In this document: one piece after another, positions 1-6,104 of the stretch
How the letters are laid out: each line of letters begins with the position of its first letter
How positions within the stretch are numbered: the first letter of the stretch is position 1
Assembly: GCA_015711895.1 (NCBI GenBank)
Contig: MU158655.1
Coordinates: 2,623 to 12,647 of the forward strand
Direction of reading: 5' to 3'
Length of the DNA stretch: 10,025 nt
Origin: Candidatus Solincola tengchongensis
GTDB lineage: Bacteria; Actinomycetota; Geothermincolia; Geothermincolales; RBG-13-55-18
Position numbers and translations under genes: made by a program
Notes under the pieces: model-generated
Databases searched by the model: none
Seen by the model: only the letters and a program-made list of their open reading frames with translations
Told to the model about the DNA's origin: nothing

Positions 1-140
1 CTGGCTTAAAAAGCGCATGCCCCTTCTTGAGACAAGGAGCGGAGACCCCTGGGTCAAGGACGTCCTTAAAGCTCTTGCGGGATACGAGAGGATAGCTTGT
101 TGAGGTTTTGTCGGGATGGGGTGCCTACTTTTTCTGGACA
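1..140 (+). mobile_element. Probable right end of an insertion sequence
   Basis: The first ~140 bases are visibly poorer in G+C than the rest of the window. They hold the last codons of a reading frame, then a short non-coding tail ending in CTTTTTCTGGACA at 128-140. Read on the minus strand, the end begins TGTCCAGAAAAAGTAGG, which resembles the TG...CA terminal inverted repeats of many DDE-transposase elements. The other end lies outside the window, so neither the inverted-repeat pairing nor a target duplication can be checked. The family is not identified. The element boundary at 140 is inferred. Confidence 0.38.
2..103 (+). CDS. C-terminal fragment of an unidentified protein, possibly a transposase
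   Basis: Frame 2 is open from the left edge to a TGA at 101-103. It gives 33 residues beginning WLKKRMPLLETRSGD and ending LAGYERIAC. The composition is protein-like: Lys, Leu, Glu and Asp are balanced rather than the Arg/Pro/Gly-rich pattern of shadow frames. Codon use (CTT, AAA, ATA, AGG) is unlike the GC-ending codons of every other gene here, which suggests a foreign origin. About 37 bases after the stop comes a sequence resembling an insertion-sequence terminus, so a transposase C-terminus is the natural guess. I recognise no family-specific motif in so short a piece. The start and most of the gene lie outside the window. Confidence 0.42.
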   Translation, partial: WLKKRMPLLETRSGDPWVKDVLKALAGYERIAC

Positions 141-161
141 GCAACTAACCAAGGGCGGGTT

Positions 162-190
162 TTGACGGGGGACCCCGGAAAGCCGATACT
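162..190 (+). promoter_or_regulatory. Sigma-70-type promoter for the tupA-like gene
   Basis: A -35 box TTGACG at 162-167 (5 of 6 match to TTGACA) is followed after exactly 17 bases by a -10 box GATACT at 185-190 (4 of 6 match to TATAAT). Transcription would start near 197, giving a leader of about 60 bases before the ATG at 256. It lies just outside the inferred insertion-sequence end at 140. This is the clearest promoter I found in the window, but it rests on hexamer matching alone. Confidence 0.5.
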
Positions 191-255
191 GGATAGGTGA
201 TGTGCGCGAGATCCGGGATATGGAGGAGGAGCTTGAACGGAAGGTGGTACGGGAT

Positions 256-1071
256 ATGCCCGTAGGTGCCCGCACCAAGCGCCTGACGGCCTTGCTCCTG
301 GCGGCCGCGCTGGCCGCCGCTTCCCTCGCCCCGGGTGGGTGCGGGAGGGACGGCGGGCGTCCGCTGGTCATGGCGGCGACCTCCGACCTCCGGGAGTTCG
401 GCATCCTGGAGGAGTGGGTGGAGGGGTTCCGGGACCGCGCTGGACGCCGGGTGGAGCTGGTTACGGTGCCGGACGCCGACGGCCTGGAGATGGCCGTGCA
501 CGGGGAATGCGACCTCCTGCTCCTGCACGTCCCGGAAGAGGAAGAACGCCTGGAGAGGAACGGCTACCTGGAGTTCCGGCTGGAGGTTATGCGCGATTCT
601 TATCTCCTGGTGGGACCGCCGGACGATCCGGCGAGGGTGAGGGAGGCGAAGGACGCGCAGGAGGCCCTGCGGAGGATAGCCGCCTCCGGAAGGTTTTTCC
701 TGGCGCGGGCGGACAGGTCCGGTACCGCGGCCGGGGTGGCCTTCCTGCTGGGTACCGTGGGTGGGCGCGAGGCGCCGGCCTGGGTAAGAGAGGTGGAAGG
801 GAGCATGGAGGATGTGCTGGCCAGGGCCTCCCGGGAGTCCGCCTACACCCTGGCGGACAGCAGCACCTTCTTGAGGCTGGCTCCCGAGTTGGAACTGGAG
901 GCGCTCTTCGGGGCCAACGGAGAGATCCCCAACCATTACCATGTCATGGCCGTCGGCAGCCTGGTCTATCCCGACACCGACGTCGAGGGCGCACGCCGCT
1001 TTGCCGATTACCTGCTCTCGGAAGACGGCAGGAAGATGATGGAAAAAGGTGACTGGAGGCCGCCCGAATGA
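256..1071 (+). CDS. TupA-like tungstate/molybdate ABC-type substrate-binding lipoprotein
   Basis: The 271-residue product has a basic N-terminus, a hydrophobic Ala/Leu signal segment (residues 10-25) and a Cys at 29 in APGGC, an imperfect lipobox, so it is probably a lipoprotein on the outer face of the membrane. The mature part follows the TupA pattern: a start resembling the TTTS-type oxyanion loop (AATSDLREFG, 41-49), CDLLLLHVPEE (85-95), the ARADRSGT segment (150-157) and a late SAYTLADSSTF block (195-205). The family usually has a GTH-type motif after SGT; here it reads SGTAAG, so ligand contacts may differ. I chose the ATG at 256 because AAGGTGG lies at 241-247; GTG 202 and ATG 220 are in frame but lack a good ribosome site and spoil the signal peptide. 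No tupB permease or ATPase gene follows, so it looks like an orphan component. moeA downstream supports a molybdenum/tungsten role; exact ligand unknown. Confidence 0.78.
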   Translation: MPVGARTKRLTALLLAAALAAASLAPGGCGRDGGRPLVMAATSDLREFGILEEWVEGFRDRAGRRVELVTVPDADGLEMAVHGECDLLLLHVPEEEERLERNGYLEFRLEVMRDSYLLVGPPDDPARVREAKDAQEALRRIAASGRFFLARADRSGTAAGVAFLLGTVGGREAPAWVREVEGSMEDVLARASRESAYTLADSSTFLRLAPELELEALFGANGEIPNHYHVMAVGSLVYPDTDVEGARRFADYLLSEDGRKMMEKGDWRPPE

Positions 1072-1078
1072 AGCCGGC

Positions 1079-1116
1079 ACCGAAGGGCCGCCGTTGGGGG
1101 AGTCCCTCTTCGGGGT
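1079..1116 (+). terminator. Hairpin just downstream of the tupA-like gene, possible terminator
   Basis: ACCGAAGGG (1079-1087) can pair with CCCTCTTCGGGGT (1104-1116), leaving one bulged T and a loop of about 16 bases, eight bases after the stop codon. No run of T follows it, so it is not a canonical Rho-independent terminator. It may instead be an mRNA 3' stabilising stem or chance pairing in GC-rich DNA. Confidence 0.25.
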
Positions 1117-1146
1117 CCGGGAAATTGGCGGCGCGATGTGGTCACA

Positions 1147-1204
1147 CGCTCCGAGGCCATGACTGACTCGCTGTGCGGCGAGACGCGGCTTGGACCTCGG
1201 AGCG
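1147..1204 (+). promoter_or_regulatory. Nested hairpin in the moeA leader, candidate structured RNA
   Basis: CGCTCCGAGG (1147-1156) and CCTCGGAGCG (1195-1204) form a perfect 10-base inverted repeat. The 38-base interior holds a second stem, CTCGC (1167-1171) with GCGAG (1178-1182), closing a six-base loop. A helix enclosing a smaller hairpin, about 200 bases upstream of the moeA start, is plausible for a leader RNA or an operator. I cannot assign it to a named RNA family by eye. GC-rich sequence produces such pairs by chance more readily than balanced DNA does. Confidence 0.35.
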
Positions 1205-1399
1205 GATGGCTGGAAGGCGGGCCCTCACGGAAGTACGGCCGCAGTGCGAGGGCGCGGTTCGCTGGCGTGTACTCCCGGGGAACCCGTGGGTCGGCGGGGA
1301 CCGGAGGTGATGCATCTTGAGCCGGTACTCACGCGGTCAGCGCAGCGGATGCCGGGAGGGCGAGCCTTTGAGAAGATGAGGGTGAGGAGGAGATCGAAG

Positions 1400-2608
1400 A
1401 TGTTGAGCGTGGAGGAGGCCAGGCGCAGGGTCCTGGAGGCCGTCAGTCCCCTGGAGGTGGTAGAGGTTCCTCTTCTGGAGGCGCTGGGGATGACCCTGGC
1501 CGAGGACGCCGTGGCCGGGAACGACATACCCCCTTTCGACAACTCGGCCATGGACGGTTACGCGGTGCGGGCCGAGGACGTCTCCGGCGCCGCGGATGAG
1601 AACCCGGTGGAGCTCGAGGTCCTCGGGGACCTGCCGGCGGGATACACGGCGGAGGCTACGGTGGGTCCGGGACAGGCCCTGCGCATCATGACCGGCGCAC
1701 CCCTCCCCGCGGGGGCGGATGCCGTGGTCCCTGTGGAGCGGACCCGGGCCGTCGAAGGGCGCGTTCTCGTACTGGAAGGAGTTTCCAGAGGGGACAACGT
1801 CCGCCGAGCCGGGGAGGACGTGAGGGCGGGGGAAAGGGTCATCGCCTCCGGGACCCTCGTGGGGCCCGCCGAGCTGGGGATGCTGGCCTCCCTCGGTCAT
1901 GCCCGAGCGCGCTGTTTCCGGCGCGCTGTCGTGGGCATCATCTCCACCGGAGACGAGCTGGTGGAGGTGGGGGAGGAGCTCTCCCCGGGAAAGATACGCG
2001 ACTCCAACAGCTACACGGTCTACGGCATGGTGCTCGAGGCAGGGGGGATACCCCTGCGCCTGGGCATCGTGCGCGACGACGCCGCTCTCCTGGAGAGGAC
2101 CATCCTCGAGAACTTGGACCGCGTAGACCTCTTCGTGACCAGCGGAGGGGTCTCCGTGGGCGACTACGACATGGTAAAGGACGTCCTGGGGAAACTGGGG
2201 GAGATGAACTTCTGGAAGGTGGCCATGCGCCCGGGAAAGCCCCAGGCCTTCGGGCATATCGGGGGAAAACCCCTCTTCGGCCTCCCCGGGAACCCGGTAT
2301 CGGTGATGGTCTCCTTCGAGCAGTTCGTCCGCCCCGCCCTGCTCAAGATGATGGGGCGCTCCTCGCTCTTCCGCCCCCAGGTGACCGCCGTCCTGGACGC
2401 CCCCATCGGACGGCGCACGGGGAGGACGGAATTCATCCGGGTGATCGCCGAGTGGAGGGAAGGGCGATACCACGTGCGGCCCACCGGTCCCCAGGGCAGC
2501 GGCATACTCAAGTCCATGGTCCTGGGCAACGCCCTGGCCGTGCTCCCGGAGGAGGTGGGCCGTCTGGAGCCCGGCGCCGAGGTCACCGTGCAGCTCCTGC
2601 GTCCGTGA
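1400..2608 (+). CDS. moeA: Molybdopterin molybdenumtransferase MoeA
   Basis: MoeA inserts molybdate (or tungstate in some paralogues) into adenylylated molybdopterin, a late step of cofactor synthesis in the cytoplasm. The product is 402 residues, the usual length. Visible landmarks are MLSVEEARRR at the start, the substrate-site block PPFDNSAMDGYA (44-55), MTGAPLPAGADAVV (97-110), the MoCF-domain motifs STGDEL (182-187) and SGGVSVGDYD (248-257), and GLPGNP (294-299). A C-terminal domain IV follows (about 327-402). The start at 1400 has GAGGAGG at 1384-1390; an in-frame ATG at 1376 and a frame reaching 1190 are open, but their extra residues are not MoeA-like. It shares a strand with the TupA-like gene, consistent with metal uptake and insertion working together. 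It converges on fabF with 10 bases between stops. Whether it prefers Mo or W cannot be read from the sequence. Confidence 0.96.
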   Translation: MLSVEEARRRVLEAVSPLEVVEVPLLEALGMTLAEDAVAGNDIPPFDNSAMDGYAVRAEDVSGAADENPVELEVLGDLPAGYTAEATVGPGQALRIMTGAPLPAGADAVVPVERTRAVEGRVLVLEGVSRGDNVRRAGEDVRAGERVIASGTLVGPAELGMLASLGHARARCFRRAVVGIISTGDELVEVGEELSPGKIRDSNSYTVYGMVLEAGGIPLRLGIVRDDAALLERTILENLDRVDLFVTSGGVSVGDYDMVKDVLGKLGEMNFWKVAMRPGKPQAFGHIGGKPLFGLPGNPVSVMVSFEQFVRPALLKMMGRSSLFRPQVTAVLDAPIGRRTGRTEFIRVIAEWREGRYHVRPTGPQGSGILKSMVLGNALAVLPEEVGRLEPGAEVTVQLLRP

Positions 2609-2618
2609 AACCGACTTC

Positions 2619-3881
2619 TCAGGCGCCCTCCCAGGCCCGGAAGGCCAGGCAGGCGTTGTGGCCGCCGAAGCCGAAGGAATTGCTTAAAGCCGCCCGCACC
2701 TTTGCCTCCCGGCTCTTGCCGGGGACGTAATCCAGGTCGCACTCCGGGTCCGGGTGCTCCAGGTTGATGGTGGGGGGCAGCACTCCTTCGTGAAGGGCCA
2801 TGGCCGTGGCGATGGCCTCCACTCCCCCCGCCGCGCCCAGCAGGTGGCCGGTCATAGACTTGGTAGAGGAGACCGGGATGCGGTAGGCGAGCTCCCCGAA
2901 GACCTTCTTCACGGCCAGGGTCTCGGCGCGGTCGTTGTAAGGGGTGGAGGTCCCGTGGGCGTTGATGTAGCCGACCTCCTCGGGGCGCATCCCCGCCGAG
3001 CGCAGGGCCTCCTCCATGCACAGGGCCGCCCCCCGCGATTCCGGGTCCGGCGCGGTCATGTGGTAAGCGTCGCAACTCATGCCGAAACCGGCCAGCTCCG
3101 CGTAGATGCGGGCCCCTCTCCGCAGGGCTCCCTCCAGGCTCTCCAGGACCAGCAGACCCGCTCCCTCGGCGATGACGAAGCCGTCCCTCTCGGCGTCGAA
3201 GGGCCTGCTGGCCCCTTCCGGGTCGTGGTTGCGGGTGGAGAGGGCGCGCATGGAGCAGAAGCCGGCCACGGAGAGAGGCGTCACACTGGCCTCAGCCCCA
3301 CCGGCCAGGCACAGGTCGGCGAGGCCCCACGCCACGAGCTGGAAACCCGTGCCAAGGGCGTGGGCGCCGGCGGCGCAGGCGGTCACCGTGCACAGATTGG
3401 GACCCCGGAAGCCGTGGACCATGCCCAGCACCCCGGCGGCCATGTTGGGTATGATCATGGGGATGGTGAAGGGGCTGACGCGGGAATGGCCCCTTTCCAG
3501 CATCACCCGGTGCTGGCCCTCCAGGGTGGACATCCCACCGATGCCCGAGCCCACCACCACGGCTGCCCGGCCCTCCTCCACGCCCGCTGCCTCCAGCTCC
3601 TCCCCCTCCGGAAGGCCGGCGTCGTCGAGGGCCAGACGGGCGGCGGCCACCGCGAACTGGCAGAAACGATCCAGGCGCTGGGCGGTCTTGGCATCCATGA
3701 AGGCCAGGGGGTCGAAGTCCGAGACCTCTCCCGCTATGCGGCTGGGAAGCCCCTCGGGGTCGAAGGAGGAGATGGGGGCTATACCCGAACGCCCCTCCTT
3801 GATGGCATTCCAGAAATTGGTAATTCCCGTTCCCAGCGAGGTCACGGGGCCCATCCCCGTGATGACCACCCGGCGCCTCAC
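2619..3881 (-). CDS. fabF: 3-oxoacyl-[ACP] synthase II (KAS II) FabF
   Basis: FabF condenses malonyl-ACP with acyl-ACP in the elongation cycle of type II fatty-acid synthesis. The 420-residue protein carries the thiolase-fold catalytic triad of the KAS I/II family: Cys169 in TACAAGAHALG, His309 in NAHGTSTPYND and His346 in KSMTGHLLGA, with the conserved Lys341. The gating loop NSFGFGGHN is at 401-409. The N-terminus RRRVVITGMGPVTSLG is typical. The start is GTG at 3881, which overlaps the acpP stop in a GTGA arrangement; an AAGGTGAGG ribosome site lies inside the end of acpP. It is the last gene of the operon, meeting moeA tail to tail. Paired acpP-fabF is a very common arrangement. KAS II is preferred over KAS I because of the acpP-linked context and motif spelling. 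Confidence 0.97.
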   Translation of the reverse strand: MRRRVVITGMGPVTSLGTGITNFWNAIKEGRSGIAPISSFDPEGLPSRIAGEVSDFDPLAFMDAKTAQRLDRFCQFAVAAARLALDDAGLPEGEELEAAGVEEGRAAVVVGSGIGGMSTLEGQHRVMLERGHSRVSPFTIPMIIPNMAAGVLGMVHGFRGPNLCTVTACAAGAHALGTGFQLVAWGLADLCLAGGAEASVTPLSVAGFCSMRALSTRNHDPEGASRPFDAERDGFVIAEGAGLLVLESLEGALRRGARIYAELAGFGMSCDAYHMTAPDPESRGAALCMEEALRSAGMRPEEVGYINAHGTSTPYNDRAETLAVKKVFGELAYRIPVSSTKSMTGHLLGAAGGVEAIATAMALHEGVLPPTINLEHPDPECDLDYVPGKSREAKVRAALSNSFGFGGHNACLAFRAWEGA

Positions 3882-4141
3882 CTCGCCTCACCTTCCCGCT
3901 CCGGGACGCGATCGAGGACCAGCTTGACCACATCGCCCACGGTGACGATGTCCGCCGCATCGCCCTCGAGGATGTCTATCCCGTACTCGTCCTCCAGGGT
4001 CATGGAGAGGTCCACGAGGTCCAGGGAGTCCACCTCCAGGTCCTCGTTGAGGCGCGACTCGCGGGTTATCCCCTCCGCGCCCTTTCCCAGCCTCTCGGCG
4101 AGGATCTCCCGTACCTTCTCGAACACCGCTTGCTCGTCCAA
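3878..4141 (-). CDS. acpP: Acyl carrier protein
   Basis: The 87-residue acidic protein carries the growing acyl chain on a 4'-phosphopantetheine arm. The attachment site is Ser39 in LEVDSLDLVDL, followed by the helix containing EDEYGIDI. Three or four acidic helices fit the ACP fold, and the length is slightly above the usual 75-80 because of an Arg/Glu tail. I placed the start at a TTG (4141): it follows a doubled AGGAGGAAAGGAGG ribosome site with five bases between, and the next residues, DEQAVFEKVREILAERLG, match ACP N-termini. The open frame continues to 4315, but those residues are Arg/Pro-rich and not ACP-like. The last four bases overlap the fabF start. A very strong ribosome site suits an abundant protein whose TTG start would otherwise be weak. 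Confidence 0.95.
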   Translation of the reverse strand: MDEQAVFEKVREILAERLGKGAEGITRESRLNEDLEVDSLDLVDLSMTLEDEYGIDILEGDAADIVTVGDVVKLVLDRVPEREGEAR

Positions 4142-4503
4142 CGCTTCCTCCTTTCCTCCTCGCTCCGCTCGACAATCACCCACGTTCCCCGGGTCCCGGC
4201 CGTCTCCTCCTCCCCGGATTCTTTGTTGCCGGTCCTGGGCCGCGCGGGGAACCGCTGTTGGGCATCGCGGACTCTCCGACCCGTCCCTGCGGATCAGGAA
4301 CAGCGGAGACGGCACCTCCGGATGGGGGGTGAGATTCCCCTACCTGCCGGGCTTCCCGCGCTCTCCCGATGCCGGAAGCCGCAGACCCGTGTTCCACGGC
4401 ATGAACTCTCCGAAACCCGGGACGGGAGCGACGGAATGCCACACCTTTTCCGGGCGGCGGTGCTTTCGGAGGTCTTGGTCCCATGCCTAGGTATATGTTC
4501 CTC
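4142..4503 (-). other. 362-base gap between accD and acpP with no convincing gene
   Basis: This is the only large gap in an otherwise overlapping operon. All minus-strand frames are broken or Arg/Pro/Gly-rich; the longest, 4176-4484, has no recognisable motif. An AGGAGG overlaps the accD stop codon, but no ATG, GTG or TTG lies at normal spacing after it. Inverted repeats occur: 4408-4415 with 4464-4471 (CTCCGAAA/TTTCGGAG), nested around 4416-4420 with 4450-4454 (CCCGG/CCGGG), plus GCTTCC/GGAAGC at 4351-4356 and 4374-4379. It may hold a separate promoter and leader for acpP-fabF, though no clear -35/-10 pair was found, or it may be the scar of a lost gene. Confidence 0.45.
4408..4471 (-). promoter_or_regulatory. 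Nested inverted repeat downstream of accD
   Basis: Outer arms CTCCGAAA (4408-4415) and TTTCGGAG (4464-4471) pair perfectly over eight bases. Immediately inside, CCCGG (4416-4420) pairs with CCGGG (4450-4454), leaving an asymmetric nine-base bulge. It starts about 33 bases past the accD stop, so it could be an attenuator, a processing site or a 3'-protecting stem that makes acpP-fabF expression differ from accD. No T-run follows on the minus strand, so a classical intrinsic terminator is unlikely. Confidence 0.3.
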
Positions 4504-5364
4504 CTACCCTTGCTCCCATTCGGCGGATTCCCGCACCCGGCTGTCCTCTCGCCGCATGAACCTCCGTTCGCTTCCCTCCAGAAAAGCCAGGAGATCTCCG
4601 ATGACCCGCCGCTGCTCATGCCGCGGCACCACCATGTCCACGAGACCTCGCTCCAGGAGCCTCTCCGCACGCGCGAATTCTTCCGGAAAACGTATGCCCG
4701 CCGCCTGTTCCGCCACCCGCGGCCCGCTGAAACAGACGAGCGCCCCCGGTTCGGCGAGGATGAAATCCGCGGCGTAGGCGAAGCTGGCGGCGACCCCGCC
4801 CGAGGTTGGGTCGCACAACAGGGCGATCACCGGGATACCCGCTTCGTGGAGCTCGTTCATGGTCACCATGGTCTTGGCCATCTGCAGGAGGGCCACCGCG
4901 CCTTCCTGCACGCGCGCCCCGCCCGATGCGGTGACCAGAAGGAGCGGGATCCCTTCCGAGAGGGAGAGCTCGCCGGCGCGGCAGATGAGCTCCCCGGCCA
5001 CCGCCCCCAGCGTGCCGCCGGCCTGGAAGAAGTCCATGAGCGCCGCCGCGCACCGGCCGCCGTCGATGCTCCCCGTGCCGTAGATCACCGGCTCCTCCGG
5101 GGCGGGGTCCTCACCGGAGCGGACCCGGAAGCCGAGGGGGTCGGTGGAGCGCAGGCGGTGGCGGCGTGGCCGGAAGGTCCCCGGGTCGAAGAGCCAGGAG
5201 GCCCGCTCCAAGGGTGCCAGGCGGCGGTGATGCCCGCAGGAGGGACAGACCCCCAGGTTTGCGGCCAGGGCCTCGGCCTCGACCCGCACACCGCACCCCG
5301 TGCATTTCTTCCATATATTGGAAGCTGTTTCCCTCCGCCTCAAGATCTCCGCGTCGGCGCTCAA
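4504..5364 (-). CDS. accD: Acetyl-CoA carboxylase carboxyltransferase subunit beta AccD
   Basis: AccD is the beta half of the carboxyltransferase that moves CO2 from carboxybiotin to acetyl-CoA, giving malonyl-CoA. The 286-residue product has the N-terminal zinc ribbon (Cys21, Cys24, Cys40, Cys43) and the crotonase-fold core with TASGGARVQEG (145-155), QMAKTM (161-166), DPTSGGVAASFA (185-196) and FSGPRVAEQ (212-220). Length matches E. coli-type AccD (about 300). I chose the TTG at 5364, which overlaps the fabG stop (TTGA) and lies behind a GGGGGG stretch; the first residues MSADAEILRRRE fit. The frame stays open to 5970, but there it runs inside fabG on the same strand and is a shadow. The partner alpha subunit gene accA does not follow and is not in the window. 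The tail after about 265 is charged and variable. Confidence 0.95.
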   Translation of the reverse strand: MSADAEILRRRETASNIWKKCTGCGVRVEAEALAANLGVCPSCGHHRRLAPLERASWLFDPGTFRPRRHRLRSTDPLGFRVRSGEDPAPEEPVIYGTGSIDGGRCAAALMDFFQAGGTLGAVAGELICRAGELSLSEGIPLLLVTASGGARVQEGAVALLQMAKTMVTMNELHEAGIPVIALLCDPTSGGVAASFAYAADFILAEPGALVCFSGPRVAEQAAGIRFPEEFARAERLLERGLVDMVVPRHEQRRVIGDLLAFLEGSERRFMRREDSRVRESAEWEQG

Positions 5365-6104
5365 CAGGTCATCCCCCCGTCCACGCAGATCACCTGGCCG
5401 GTCACATACGAGGCGGCATCGGAGGCCAGGAAGGCCACCACCTCCGCCACCTCCTCGGGCGAGCCCGGCCTCCCCAGGGCTATGCGCGAGGCGATGAGGT
5501 CCAGCGCCTCTCGGGAAAGGCCTTCCACCATCTCCGTGGCGATGAGGCCGGGGGCCACGGCGTTCACGGTTATGTTGCGCCGCGCCACCTCCCGGGCCAG
5601 GCTGCGCGTGAGCCCCAGAAGGCCGGCCTTGGAGGCGCAGTAGTTGGCCTGGCCGGGGTTCCCGAGCAGCCCGGCCACCGAGGCCACGTTCACTATCCGT
5701 CCCCAGCGGCGGCGGAGCATTCCCCGCAGGGCGGCGCGGGAGCAGTGAAAGGCGCCCTTGAGGTTGGTGTCCAGGACCCGGTCCCAGTCCTCGTCGTCCA
5801 GGCGCAGGGCCAGGCCGTCGCGGCGGATGCCCGCGTTGTTCACCAGGATGTCCACCCCTCCCCATTTCTCCTCCAGGCTCTCCATCATGCGCCGGACCTC
5901 CTCCGGTCGGGACACGTCGGCCTGCAGGGCGAGAGCTTCCACTCCCGCGGCGGAGAGCTTCTCCAGGCATTCCGCGGCCGCCTCGTGGTTTGAATGGTAA
6001 TTGATGGCAACCCGCGGACAGCGCTCCGCCAGCTTCAAGGTGATGGCCCGCCCGATGCCGCGTGAGCCTCCGGTCACCAGTACCGCCCTTCCCTCGGCGT
6101 TCAT
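5361..6104 (-). CDS. fabG: 3-oxoacyl-[ACP] reductase FabG
   Basis: FabG reduces 3-oxoacyl-ACP to 3-hydroxyacyl-ACP with NADPH. The 247-residue product is a classical short-chain dehydrogenase: cofactor motif TGGSRGIG (11-18), NNAG (89-92), catalytic Asn114, Ser142, Tyr155 and Lys159 (YCASK), and a C-terminal GQVICVDGGM. These and the length are standard for FabG. The usual NYAASKAG reads NYCASKAG, a tolerated change next to the active-site Tyr. The ATG at 6104 shares ATGA with the fabH stop, and AAGGAGGGAGG precedes it within fabH. The open frame upstream to 7070 runs through fabH in another frame and is not coding. SDR enzymes are promiscuous by motif, but the position between fabH and accD in a fatty-acid operon makes FabG secure. 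Confidence 0.96.
   Translation of the reverse strand: MNAEGRAVLVTGGSRGIGRAITLKLAERCPRVAINYHSNHEAAAECLEKLSAAGVEALALQADVSRPEEVRRMMESLEEKWGGVDILVNNAGIRRDGLALRLDDEDWDRVLDTNLKGAFHCSRAALRGMLRRRWGRIVNVASVAGLLGNPGQANYCASKAGLLGLTRSLAREVARRNITVNAVAPGLIATEMVEGLSREALDLIASRIALGRPGSPEEVAEVVAFLASDAASYVTGQVICVDGGMTC

Larger units (their letters stand above)
1072..1399 (+). other. 328-base non-coding leader between the tupA-like gene and moeA
   Basis: No frame in this stretch gives a convincing protein. The in-frame extension of moeA upstream to 1190 is Gly/Arg-rich and unlike any MoeA N-terminus. The region is long for a genome whose other gene joints overlap, and it carries several inverted repeats: 1079-1087 with 1104-1116, a perfect 10-base pair at 1147-1156 and 1195-1204, and a weaker pair around GTAC in 1228-1275. 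A long structured leader in front of moeA is where a molybdenum-cofactor riboswitch would be expected in bacteria that use one. I could not match its conserved core with confidence. No clear -35/-10 pair was found. Confidence 0.4.

Noticed and set aside
145..1080. 311-codon minus-strand frame opposite the tupA-like gene
   Set aside because: Composition is low-complexity Pro/Gly/His/Arg without domain features, while the opposite strand gives a coherent signal peptide and TupA-like motifs.
1190..1399. N-terminal extension of MoeA by 70 residues
   Set aside because: No MoeA-like sequence there; the start at 1400 has proper spacing to GAGGAGG and yields the normal family length.
1072..1399. tRNA or other standard RNA gene
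   Set aside because: No cloverleaf, no T-loop GGTTCGANTC with matching acceptor stem, and no recognisable core of the common small RNAs.
4142..4315. Upstream extension of acpP to 145 residues
   Set aside because: The added residues are Arg/Pro/Gly-rich, and the TTG at 4141 has an excellent ribosome site with an ACP-like N-terminus directly after it.
4176..4484. Possible accA remnant or small gene in the accD-acpP gap
   Set aside because: None of the three minus-strand frames shows carboxyltransferase alpha motifs or protein-like composition.
2754..4490. 578-codon open frame on the plus strand across fabF and acpP
   Set aside because: It is antisense to two certain genes, is rich in Gly/His/Arg/Pro, has no motif, and is the expected by-product of GC-rich third-position codon bias.
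5365..5970. Upstream extension of accD giving a 488-residue fusion
   Set aside because: The extra residues come from fabG read in another frame and are Arg/Gly/Pro-rich; the zinc ribbon is already near the N-terminus from the TTG at 5364.
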